Origin: Natronospiraceae bacterium
GTDB lineage: Bacteria > Pseudomonadota > Gammaproteobacteria > Natronospirales > Natronospiraceae
DNA length: 42,706 bases
Reading direction: 5' to 3'
Assembly: GCA_007133205.1 (NCBI GenBank)
Contig: SLND01000027.1
Coordinates: 1 to 42,706 of the forward strand
The notes under the pieces were generated by a model. It saw nothing but the letters and a program-made list of their open reading frames with translations, ran no database searches and was not told the origin of the DNA. Below are positions 19,104 to 26,533 of this stretch, piece by piece (position 1 is the stretch's first letter; every line of letters begins with the position of its first letter). A program made the position numbers and the translations under genes.

Positions 19104-19778
19104 TCAAGATTCCTCCTGATCCTCGCTTATCCAGGTCACCTCGATATTCCCGCTTGAGGCAGCGTTCAGGGTCTCCACGAATTCCTCCGCAAGCGATGCC
19201 TCCGGTTCGGCGTGCATCTCCACCCGCCGACCATAGACGGGGGCATCAAGCTTGATTCCGCGCTCGCCCGCCAGGTGCCGTACCCGGTTCTCGAATTCAA
19301 AATCGAAGCCGAGACGCAAGGGCCGCACCGGCTCCCGAACTTCCAGAGGCAGGCTGTCCAGGGCCTGGCGGACGGCGGTCGAGTAGGCCCGCACCAGGCC
19401 GCCGGCACCCAGTTTCACTCCACCGAAATAGCGGATCACCACCGCCACCACGTCACCAAGCGCATTGTGCTCGAGTACCCCGAGGATGGGCCGGCCCGCG
19501 GTACCCGCCGGCTCACCGTCGTCGCTGCTGCCCACCTCCGGCCCACTGCGTGGATTGCCGGCAATGAAGGCATGACAGACATGGCGCGCATCGGGGTAGT
19601 CCGCCGCACAGTCCGACACGAAACGCATCGCCTCGGCACGGGTTTCGGCGGGGCCAACAAGGGCGATGAAGCGGCTTTTCCTGACCACATGCTCGGCCAG
19701 GACGGAGTCGCTCGGACGCTTGTAAATGCTTCTTGTTTCCACCCGGATCCCCGTCTGCCTGCGCGGCGCATATTCCAT
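19104..19778 (-). CDS. IMPACT family protein (YigZ-like)
   Basis: YigZ/IMPACT (UPF0029) family protein, 224 residues, within the family's usual 200-220 range. The N-terminal domain has the family signature: KSRFIALVGPAET, then ARHVCHAFIAG, SSDDGEPAGTAGRPIL and VVIRYFGGVKLGAGGLVRAY. The C-terminal alpha/beta domain (about 140-210) is of the type found after the IMPACT domain in YigZ. The biochemical role in bacteria is not settled; eukaryotic IMPACT regulates GCN2. It diverges from thiI with a 110-base spacer and is followed directly by an unknown gene. Confidence 0.9.
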   Translation of the reverse strand: MEYAPRRQTGIRVETRSIYKRPSDSVLAEHVVRKSRFIALVGPAETRAEAMRFVSDCAADYPDARHVCHAFIAGNPRSGPEVGSSDDGEPAGTAGRPILGVLEHNALGDVVAVVIRYFGGVKLGAGGLVRAYSTAVRQALDSLPLEVREPVRPLRLGFDFEFENRVRHLAGERGIKLDAPVYGRRVEMHAEPEASLAEEFVETLNAASSGNIEVTWISEDQEES

Positions 19779-19888
19779 CGCATGTCATTTTATCAGGGTC
19801 GCCAATCCGCCCATGTTAGAATTGCCCGCTTTTCTCGCTTCCACGTGCCCGCTCCAGGCCGGGGTGGTGAGGAACAAGCCGACGGATC

Positions 19889-21250
19889 ATGACCAGCAAG
19901 CAGCAGACAAGCCGACAGCCCCTCATGGACCAGCGAGACAACCGGGATCAACGAGAAAACCGGGATCAGCGAGACAGCCGGGCATATGACCGAATCCTGG
20001 TCACCTATGCCGAACTCGCCCTGAAGGGGCGCAATCGGGCCGATTTCCGGCGGCGCCTGGTGGACAATCTTGTCTGGCGCCTGCGCGCCGAGGGACTGGA
20101 CTGGAAGGTCGGTTTTCGCCATGACCGGATTTACGTGGAGGTCCCCAGGGACTCCGCACAGGAATCACTGAATGTGGCCCTTGCGATGGTGACCGCCACA
20201 CCCGGCGTGGCGACCGTTTCCCGGGCGCGTTTCTTCCCGCGGAGCAACGAGCCGTGGCCGGCGCATCCGGATATGGGCGGCGTCGAAGAGGAAGTACTGG
20301 GTCTGGCGAGACAGCACTTTGGCCCGGGGCAAAGCTTCCGGGTCAAGGTGAAACGGGCCGACAAGCGTTTCCCCGGGCGCTCGAGTGATCTTGAACGTGA
20401 GCTCGGTGCGCTGATCCTGCGTGAAACCGGCTGGGAGAAGGTGAAACTGAAGGACCCGGACCGCAATTTCCAGGTCAGCATCTACCCGGAAGGCATCTAC
20501 GTGACTGCCGAGCGCCGGCGGGCCGTGGGTGGACTGCCGGTGGGCAGCGGCGGCCGGGTACTGACACTGCTGTCCGGAGGCCTCGACTCACCAGTGGCAG
20601 CCTGGATGATGGCCCGGCGCGGCTGCAGCATGGATTTCGTTCACTTCACGGCCACCCACCTGCAACTCAACGAGGCCGAGGACAACAAGGTGGCACAACT
20701 GGCCCGGATCCTGAGTCAGACCACCCTGCGCTCGCGGATCTACCTGCTGCCCTATACCCATTTCGATCTGGCCCTGCTGGGGAATCCGACCCCCTACAGC
20801 CTTGCCCTCTTCCGACGTTTCATTGCCCGCTGCGCGGAACGCCTGGCGGAAACCACGGGTGCCCGGGCCCTCGTCAACGGCGACAGCCTGGGCCAGGTGG
20901 CCTCCCAGACCCTGGACAACATGGTGAGCAATTCACGTGCGATCGACATGCCCCTCCTGCGTCCTCTGGTGGGCATGGACAAGAACGAGATCGTGGACAT
21001 GGCCCGACGAATCGGCACCTTTGATCTGTCCGTCGCGCCCTACAAGGATTGCTGCGCCCTGATCGACCGTGAACCGCGGACCCGCTCCCGCCACGAACAT
21101 CTCAGCCGGATCGAACAGGAAGCGCTGGGCGACTACGACGGCCTGATCGACGCGACGCTGGCGGATGCGGTCTGCCTGGAATTCGAATGTGGACAGCGGG
21201 TGGACGCCGACCGCCCCGATCCTCTCCGCAGGAAGGCCGCCGCCAGGTAA
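19889..21250 (+). CDS. thiI: tRNA 4-thiouridine synthetase ThiI, short type without rhodanese domain
   Basis: Makes 4-thiouridine at position 8 of tRNAs (U8 thiolation) using sulfur from a cysteine desulfurase. It has 453 residues: a ferredoxin-like/THUMP region (about 33-205) with the RNA-binding surface, then a PP-loop ATPase with SGGLDSPVAAW (S229-S234). The sequence resembles Bacillus ThiI: SQTLDNM, RPLVGMDKNEIV and PYKDCCALI all match that type. There is no C-terminal rhodanese domain, unlike E. coli ThiI (482 residues), so the sulfur relay through a rhodanese cysteine and its thiazole role are not encoded here. The first 32 residues precede the usual start and include a hexapeptide repeat (residues 14-31). 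The ATG at 19889 has a GAGGA motif rather far upstream, so the true start is uncertain. A possible -10 (TAGAAT) lies at 19817-19822. Confidence 0.93.
   Translation: MTSKQQTSRQPLMDQRDNRDQRENRDQRDSRAYDRILVTYAELALKGRNRADFRRRLVDNLVWRLRAEGLDWKVGFRHDRIYVEVPRDSAQESLNVALAMVTATPGVATVSRARFFPRSNEPWPAHPDMGGVEEEVLGLARQHFGPGQSFRVKVKRADKRFPGRSSDLERELGALILRETGWEKVKLKDPDRNFQVSIYPEGIYVTAERRRAVGGLPVGSGGRVLTLLSGGLDSPVAAWMMARRGCSMDFVHFTATHLQLNEAEDNKVAQLARILSQTTLRSRIYLLPYTHFDLALLGNPTPYSLALFRRFIARCAERLAETTGARALVNGDSLGQVASQTLDNMVSNSRAIDMPLLRPLVGMDKNEIVDMARRIGTFDLSVAPYKDCCALIDREPRTRSRHEHLSRIEQEALGDYDGLIDATLADAVCLEFECGQRVDADRPDPLRRKAAAR
19929..19982 (+). repeat. 18-base tandem repeat, three copies, in the thiI 5' region
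   Basis: Three consecutive 18-base units (19929-19946, 19947-19964, 19965-19982) share the core ending in CCGGG. In frame they encode DQRDNR, DQRENR and DQRDSR, a charged hexapeptide repeated three times just before the conserved ThiI N-terminus. Copy-number change would keep the reading frame. Confidence 0.85.
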
Positions 21251-21307
21251 ACCAGCACCGGAAAGCCAGGGCCCGGGCAATCCATCCCTGGAGCAGGCAC
21301 GGGGCAG

Positions 21308-22861
21308 CTACCCCGTTTCCGGCGACAGATCGAACAGCGGTTCCGGAGCGGCACAATCCTCGGGCAGCCCAAAAGCTTCGGGATCTTCAAGGAAGACCAC
21401 GACCGCATCTTCCGCGCAGGGCCGCCCGAATAACTGGCCATGACTGCCCCGCTCCACGCGCAACAACTTCCCCGCGGGAAAGCGTTCCAGCTGCTCCCCA
21501 GCCCACCGCGCCGGAGTGATCGGATCCATCTCGCCGGCCAGGAAGAAGGCCGGGAGCGTGGCACCGACGGGTGTCCGGGACAGGGCACCGGCATCACTGG
21601 CCGGCCAGGCACCCAGACAGGGATGCTTGCGCACGGACGCCGCCGGGAAGAGATGTTCCAGGCCAAGCTCGGCGGCCCGCCGGTCAAACCCGTCCAGATC
21701 CGGGTGCGGCGCCATTTCCTCGCAGATCGAGGCCCAATAGACGGGATCGGATTGGCCCCGGCCCAGTGCCGATTCCGCGGCCGGACGGACTGCTTCGGCA
21801 AAGACACGATAATCTCCCAGGGACGCATCAAGCAGTGCTCGCGGGATTCGACTCAGGCTGCTCTCGCGTACCTGGGCGGCAAAGATCAGGTCAAGAAGAC
21901 GCTTGCCGTCGATTTTCATCAGCACCGGCGGCTCGTCGGCCGGCAACACGAATAGGGTTTCCGGAGCGGCATCCAGGCGCCCCGCGAGCAGATCGAGGGT
22001 GGCCCTGCCCTCCGGCAGTGCCGTCCGACAGTCGTCTTCGAGCTGACAGTGGGAAAACAGGCGATCGATGGCATCCTGATAGAGATCCGGCAGGCTCATC
22101 ACGGGGTCGTGTTCCGGCGGGAATACGCCGTCGAAGACAGCCGCAGAAAAAGTCCAGGGCTGATGGCGCAGGAGCTGAAGCCCGACCCGGGAGCCATGCG
22201 ATACACCGAGCAGACGCGGCGTCTCCAGGTCGAGGGCCTCGACCAGTCCGAGGACATCGGCAACAGTCGTGCGGGTGGAAAAGGCTGTCGGTTCAATACC
22301 TGCTGCCACCAGCTCGCGATGGCAGTCCGCTAGCATCCGGGCACGCTCGCGCGCCTCGCTGAGCGGGTCCATGAGCTGCCCCACGATCCCGCGCCAGTAG
22401 AGACCGTAGCCCGGGCAACGCAAGGCGGGTTCAGCCTGCCCCGTACCCCGGGGATCGAATACCACCAGCCGCCCCGGCCAGCCGGTGGCCAGCATCCAGT
22501 TCCCCCAAAGATGGGCATCGCCGGGCGTGGTACCACCCGGTGCTCCCGGACCTCCGGGCAGAAACAGGGTAGCCGCCCCCTCCCACTCGCCATCACGAGC
22601 CAGGACCATGACCGGCAGGCTCGGCTCCACGCCCCCTGCATCCCCGGCATCCATGGCCGGGTGATACCGACCGCACTTGGCAGCCACACCTTCCGGCAGC
22701 TCGTGGCCGCAATCCTCCAGGGCCAGGGTGGCCCCGGTTTCCTCTTCCGGAACCTGATCCTGCGCCTCCTCGCGGGAACCGAGATTGACCCATAACAGGA
22801 TCAGGGCAATCACGGCCAGACCAAGCAGGCTCCAGCGGAAGCGATAGAACCATTCCATCAT
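21308..22861 (-). CDS. Membrane-anchored alpha/beta-hydrolase, S33 tripeptidyl-aminopeptidase type
   Basis: Predicted serine peptidase/hydrolase of 517 residues. One N-terminal membrane segment (about 9-26, WSLLGLAVIALILLWVNL) anchors it with the enzyme in the periplasm. The catalytic parts are LFLPGGPGAPGG (oxyanion region), VVFDPRGTGQAEP, the nucleophile in GVSHGS (S221), the acid in GEMDPITP (D446) and the base in GSHGQLF (H474). Cysteines scattered through the lid (for example SHCQLEDDCRTA and SICEEM) suggest disulfides, which fits the periplasm. This arrangement is typical of the tripeptidyl-aminopeptidase and proline-iminopeptidase relatives. The start could be 22861 or the next ATG at 22858. 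The gene ends convergently with thiI, 57 bases away. Confidence 0.82.
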   Translation of the reverse strand: MMEWFYRFRWSLLGLAVIALILLWVNLGSREEAQDQVPEEETGATLALEDCGHELPEGVAAKCGRYHPAMDAGDAGGVEPSLPVMVLARDGEWEGAATLFLPGGPGAPGGTTPGDAHLWGNWMLATGWPGRLVVFDPRGTGQAEPALRCPGYGLYWRGIVGQLMDPLSEARERARMLADCHRELVAAGIEPTAFSTRTTVADVLGLVEALDLETPRLLGVSHGSRVGLQLLRHQPWTFSAAVFDGVFPPEHDPVMSLPDLYQDAIDRLFSHCQLEDDCRTALPEGRATLDLLAGRLDAAPETLFVLPADEPPVLMKIDGKRLLDLIFAAQVRESSLSRIPRALLDASLGDYRVFAEAVRPAAESALGRGQSDPVYWASICEEMAPHPDLDGFDRRAAELGLEHLFPAASVRKHPCLGAWPASDAGALSRTPVGATLPAFFLAGEMDPITPARWAGEQLERFPAGKLLRVERGSHGQLFGRPCAEDAVVVFLEDPEAFGLPEDCAAPEPLFDLSPETG

Positions 22862-22988
22862 TGCCCTGCTCCCGCCTCAAAGACAGATCCCGTCATCGGT
22901 GACACCGCGCGCACCATCTGATTTGTCCTGCACCGGAGACTTCCGCAATTGAACAAGGGAAGATCGGAGGTTCCCTCCCCCGAAACGC

Positions 22989-23020
22989 AAAGGGGCCAGC
23001 CCATACCAGGGCGGCCCCTT
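22989..23020 (-). terminator. Terminator after tRNA-Thr
   Basis: Downstream of the tRNA on the - strand, AAGGGGCC-GCCC pairs with GGGC-T-GGCCCCTT across TGGTAT. It is followed by a short T-run (TTT). The stem starts about 9 bases after the CCA end. The weak T-tract keeps confidence moderate. Confidence 0.7.
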
Positions 23021-23028
23021 CGATCAGA

Positions 23029-23104
23029 TGGTGCCGGAAAGAGGACTTGAACCTCCGACCTTCGCATTACGAATGCGCTGCTCTACCAACTGAGCTATTC
23101 CGGC
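23029..23104 (-). tRNA. tRNA-Thr (anticodon CGT)
   Basis: A complete 76-base tRNA with encoded CCA. The acceptor arms GCCGGAA and TTCCGGC pair perfectly. The D-arm is GCTCAGTTGGTAGAGC. The anticodon stem-loop is GCGCA-TTCGTAA-TGCG(A), giving anticodon CGT, which reads ACG. The T-arm is GGAGG-TTCAAGT-CCTC(T). The body closely matches E. coli thrW, the tRNA-Thr(CGU). It stands alone, transcribed from its own promoter. Confidence 0.97.
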
Positions 23105-23114
23105 AAGGCGGCGA

Positions 23115-23144
23115 ATTATACCGTCCCGTCGGGAAGTCCGGCAA
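23115..23144 (-). promoter_or_regulatory. Sigma-70 promoter of tRNA-Thr
   Basis: On the - strand, TTGCCG (23144-23139) and a perfect TATAAT (23120-23115) are separated by 18 bases. The tRNA begins 10 bases after the -10 box. The stretch between them is GC-rich (TCGCCGCC), like the discriminators of stringently controlled stable-RNA promoters. Confidence 0.75.
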
Positions 23145-23225
23145 TCAATCGACCAGAGCCGCCAGGTCCGGTTCCCGATTTCGCTGGGGGTGATCATTCC
23201 AAAGCGCTCCCCACGCTGCGAGTGC

Positions 23226-24329
23226 TCAGGAACGGGATACCATGCGCCGCGAGGGCAGAAAGGGGGCCGGATCCAAATCCGGGGATTCGCCGCAGACCAG
23301 GTTTGCGGCCAGTCGCCCGCTGAGCGGCGCCAGCAATATGCCGTTCTGATAATGCCCGGTATTGAGGTAAAGGCCCGTGACCCCTTCCACCGGCCCGATG
23401 AAGGGCATGCCGTCAGGCGCCCCCGGGCGCAGACCCGCCCAGTGCGCTTCGATCGGAACTGTCGCCAGCCGCGGCAACATGCCTTCCGCTGCCGTAGCAA
23501 GCTCGTGTCGTCCCGAGTCCGTGGTATCGGCATCGAAGCCGCTTTCCTCCAGAGTGCTTCCGACGATCAGCTCACCGCCGGGGCGCGGAACCAGATAGCG
23601 ACGTCCGCAAAGCACCATGCGTTCCAATGTCACGGCACCTGCCGGGTACTGGATGATCTGGCCGCGAACCGGACGCACGGGCAGCGTCCGGCCCAGGGCT
23701 TCGAGCATGACAGCACTCCAGGCACCGCCCGCCACCACAACGTTCTCAGCCTCCATGTCACCATCGGTGGTAATCACGCCCGTGAGTCTCCCGCCCTTGT
23801 GACAAATGCCCTGAACCTCGATCGATTCATGCAATACGCCCAGGCCCGACAGTTCACGGCGCAGTGCCTCCATCAGATCCGCGGCATACACGTTGGCCAT
23901 GTCCGGAAACTGCAACGCACCCTCCGGTGCCTGAAGTTCCGGCTCCAGCTCAGCCACGGAGCCCGCCGTCAATTGACGGCAATGGAAGCCGTATTCCCGC
24001 GCCCAGTGTCGGGCGTGATCGAATGCCCCGTCATCCAGCAACAACAGGCCGGTGCGACGCAGACCGATGCGGCATCCGCCGGCTTCTTCCAGTTCCGCGA
24101 CCAGTTTCGGGTACTCGTCCAGCGCCCGGGCCGCAAGCTGGCGCAGCGGCCCCGGCAGCCGCCAGGGCTCCAGCGGGCAGAGGATGCCGCCCGCGGCGTA
24201 GGAGGCCTCGGCACCCGTCCGGCCACGATCGAGCACGGCCACACGACGACCGCGTCGGGCCAGTTCCCGGGCGGTCATCAGACCGATGATACCGCCACCG
24301 ATTACAAGCGTGTCGGACTGGGTCGTCAT
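23226..24329 (-). CDS. thiO: Glycine oxidase ThiO
   Basis: FAD-dependent amine oxidase that turns glycine into dehydroglycine for the thiazole ring of thiamine. It has 367 residues. The dinucleotide-binding motif VIGGGIIGLMTARELARRG is at the N-terminus, then EASYAAGGILCPLEPW, VVVAGGAWSAVML, RPVRGQIIQY, the DAO-family YLVPRPGGELIVGSTLEE, HWAGLRPGAPDGMPFIGP and TGHYQNGILLAP near the C-terminus. Position next to fimT and the ispH-lspA-ileS block matches Pseudomonas, where thiO and fimT are also neighbours. No other thiamine gene is nearby. Confidence 0.9.
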   Translation of the reverse strand: MTTQSDTLVIGGGIIGLMTARELARRGRRVAVLDRGRTGAEASYAAGGILCPLEPWRLPGPLRQLAARALDEYPKLVAELEEAGGCRIGLRRTGLLLLDDGAFDHARHWAREYGFHCRQLTAGSVAELEPELQAPEGALQFPDMANVYAADLMEALRRELSGLGVLHESIEVQGICHKGGRLTGVITTDGDMEAENVVVAGGAWSAVMLEALGRTLPVRPVRGQIIQYPAGAVTLERMVLCGRRYLVPRPGGELIVGSTLEESGFDADTTDSGRHELATAAEGMLPRLATVPIEAHWAGLRPGAPDGMPFIGPVEGVTGLYLNTGHYQNGILLAPLSGRLAANLVCGESPDLDPAPFLPSRRMVSRS

Positions 24330-24399
24330 TTGATGTCCCGCTGTTGCCGCCCTTCCGCCATGACCCTAGGCTCCCCGGAAAACGAAAAGGGGGGAAGTC

Positions 24400-24924
24400 A
24401 TGAATTATCAACGAGGTCTTACCCTGGTGGAACTCATGCTGGTGCTGGCCATCCTGGGCATTCTCATTGTTGCCGTCGGCCCATCCTTCGACAATGCCCA
24501 GGCCCAGGCGCAGTCGGACGCTGCCGCTCATCGCATCATGGCAAGCATTGCCATGGCGCGGCGGGAGTCACTGCGCCTGAATGTGCCGGTCAGTATCTGC
24601 CCGAGCACGGACGGGCAACAATGCAGCGACCGCCGTGAACACTGGTCCCGTGGCTGGCTCATCTACCGGCAGCTCGACTCCGGCGGCAGCCGGGCGCTGC
24701 GGGAGGAATCACAGATTCTGCGTTATGTGGCCGACCCCGCCCGGGGGCTGACCGCGAACCGCGATGTCTTCACCCTGCGAACGGACGGTCGCAGAAGCAC
24801 GAACGGCACTTTCATGTTCTGCGACGAGGCGGGCAAGCCCGAGCGCCGGGCGGTGGTGGTCAACGTGACCGGACGGGCCCGCAGTGTCGAGGATCTGGAT
24901 CATCTTCCGCCCAACCGCTGCTGA
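24400..24924 (+). CDS. fimT: GspH/FimT-type pseudopilin
   Basis: Type IV pilin-like protein of 174 residues. The prepilin leader is very short (MNYQRG) with the cleavage site G6-L7. It is followed by LTLVELMLVLAILGILIVAVG, the hydrophobic helix with the E5 equivalent at E11. The C-terminal domain is of the GspH/FimT type and has four cysteines (including SICPSTDGQQCSD and the C-terminal NRC). GGGGGGAAG before the ATG is a good ribosome site. In Pseudomonas the corresponding gene, next to thiO, is followed by fimU, pilV, pilW, pilX, pilY1 and pilE before ispH. Here ispH follows at once on the other strand, so fimT is alone. Confidence 0.85.
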   Translation: MNYQRGLTLVELMLVLAILGILIVAVGPSFDNAQAQAQSDAAAHRIMASIAMARRESLRLNVPVSICPSTDGQQCSDRREHWSRGWLIYRQLDSGGSRALREESQILRYVADPARGLTANRDVFTLRTDGRRSTNGTFMFCDEAGKPERRAVVVNVTGRARSVEDLDHLPPNRC

Positions 24925-24947
24925 AGGGGCCGACAAGGGGACCGTAT

Positions 24948-25919
24948 TCAACCCGAGGAGCTGGCTGCCTCCCGGCCGGGTCGGGTGCGGAGCAGTTTCG
25001 GCAGGGAGAAGGTGACCGTTTCGCTGCGCCCCGGTTTCTCCTCGGGGCCGGTGCCGCCCCACTCCTGGAGCCGTGCCACGACCCGGCCGACCAGGACCTC
25101 CGGCGCCGAGGCACCGGCGGTAATGCCGACGACACAATCCTCCCCGGCAAACCATTCCCGCCGAAGATCGTCCGGACCATCCACCAGCCAGGCCTCAGTC
25201 CCCTCGCGTTCCGCCATTTCCCGCAGGCGATTGCTGTTGGAACTGTTGGAGGAACCGACCACGAGCAGCACGTCGCACTCGGCCGCGAGCTCGCGGACCG
25301 CATCCTGACGGTTCTGGGTGGCGTAGCAGATATCTTCCTTGCGCGGTGAGGCAACCGCGGGAAAGCGCCGACGCACCGCCTCGATGATCCGGGCGGTATC
25401 GTCCATGGAAAGGGTGGTCTGGGTCACGAAGGCGATCCGTTCCGGATCCTGCACTTCCAGGCGATCCACGTCTTCCGGCACTTCCACCAGGTGAATCTGT
25501 CCGCCCCATCGGGTATCGAAACGGCCCATGGTGCCTTCCACTTCCGGGTGGCCGGCATGCCCGATCAGGATCACGTCCCGGCTTTCGCGGGCATAACGAT
25601 GGACTTCGAGGTGCACCTTGGTCACCAGGGGACAGGTCGCATCGAACACCTTGAGCCCCCGCCGCTCGGCCTCTTCCTCCACTGCCCGGGATACGCCATG
25701 GGCACTGAAGATGACGATGGCGTCATCGGGTACCGCGTCGAGCTCCTCGACGAACACCGCACCCATGCCCTTGAGGCGATCGACCACGTAGCGGTTATGG
25801 ACCACCTCGTGACGCACGTAGATGGGACGCCCGTAGAGTTCCAGGGCCCGTTCCACGATTTCGATGGCACGGTCCACGCCGGCACAGAATCCGCGCGGAT
25901 TGGCGAGTCTGATCTGCAT
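24948..25919 (-). CDS. ispH: 4-hydroxy-3-methylbut-2-enyl diphosphate reductase
   Basis: Last step of the MEP isoprenoid pathway; an iron-sulfur enzyme that makes IPP and DMAPP. It has 323 residues (E. coli 316). The three cluster cysteines are recognisable in [12 protein letters not shown] (C12), [12 protein letters not shown] and the [10 protein letters not shown]-preceding EDCVVGIT. The conserved catalytic Glu lies in [11 protein letters not shown]. The frame continues upstream to 26102, but the ATG at 25919 gives the normal N-terminus. It is the last gene of the murJ-ribF-ileS-lspA-ispH series. In many relatives fkpB lies between lspA and ispH; here the gap is only 80 bases. Confidence 0.96.
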   Translation of the reverse strand: MQIRLANPRGFCAGVDRAIEIVERALELYGRPIYVRHEVVHNRYVVDRLKGMGAVFVEELDAVPDDAIVIFSAHGVSRAVEEEAERRGLKVFDATCPLVTKVHLEVHRYARESRDVILIGHAGHPEVEGTMGRFDTRWGGQIHLVEVPEDVDRLEVQDPERIAFVTQTTLSMDDTARIIEAVRRRFPAVASPRKEDICYATQNRQDAVRELAAECDVLLVVGSSNSSNSNRLREMAEREGTEAWLVDGPDDLRREWFAGEDCVVGITAGASAPEVLVGRVVARLQEWGGTGPEEKPGRSETVTFSLPKLLRTRPGREAASSSG

Positions 25920-25999
25920 TGGCTTCACGCTCGGGGACAGGATTCGCCCCCATTCTAACCCGGCGCCGGCGGTGGCGAAAAACCGCCGCGCCGGCGCGT

Positions 26000-26512
26000 T
26001 CAGCGCGCCGGGCGGCGCGCACCCCGCAGGCTGTCGATGATGATGATGATGGCCCCCACCGTGATCGCTGAATCGGCCACATTGAATGCCGGCCAGGACC
26101 ACTCGCCCCAGTAGACCTGGATGAAATCAATGACTTCGCCGTGGACCAGGCGATCGACCAGATTGCCGAGTGCACCGCCCAGGATCAGGACCAGACCGCA
26201 GGCGAGCCAGGCCTCACCGCGCCGCGGCAGATACCACAACCAGATCACGATGCCGATGCTGACCACCACCGCGACCAGGGAGAACAGCCAGCGCTGCCAG
26301 CCTCCCGCATCCGCCAGCAGGCTGAATGCAGCGCCGGGATTGGTCAGGTAGGTGATATTGAAGAAGGGCAGGACCGCAACCGTCTCGTGGGGATCCATGC
26401 TGAGCTGGAGCCAGATCTTGGTCGCCTGATCCAGGATCAGGATGACCGCGGCCAGTACCAGCCAGATCAGGGCCCCTGTCCCGACCGGTTTTTTCAGTTC
26501 GATCCCCAGCAT
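26000..26512 (-). CDS. lspA: Lipoprotein signal peptidase (signal peptidase II)
   Basis: Inner-membrane aspartic peptidase that removes signal peptides from prolipoproteins. It has 170 residues with four transmembrane helices. The catalytic aspartates are D120 in GNLVDRL and D147 in FNVADSAI, and the conserved [14 protein letters not shown] loop is present. It follows ileS by 21 bases on the same strand, the usual arrangement. The lipoproteins at 8999 and 18234 would be among its substrates. Confidence 0.97.
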   Translation of the reverse strand: MLGIELKKPVGTGALIWLVLAAVILILDQATKIWLQLSMDPHETVAVLPFFNITYLTNPGAAFSLLADAGGWQRWLFSLVAVVVSIGIVIWLWYLPRRGEAWLACGLVLILGGALGNLVDRLVHGEVIDFIQVYWGEWSWPAFNVADSAITVGAIIIIIDSLRGARRPAR

Positions 26513-26533
26513 GCTTCCCTCCTCGTTCCCGGC

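Noticed and set aside
23029-23144. Integration site or genomic island at the tRNA gene
   Set aside because: No integrase, no repeated tRNA 3' end nearby, and the flanking genes are normal core genes.
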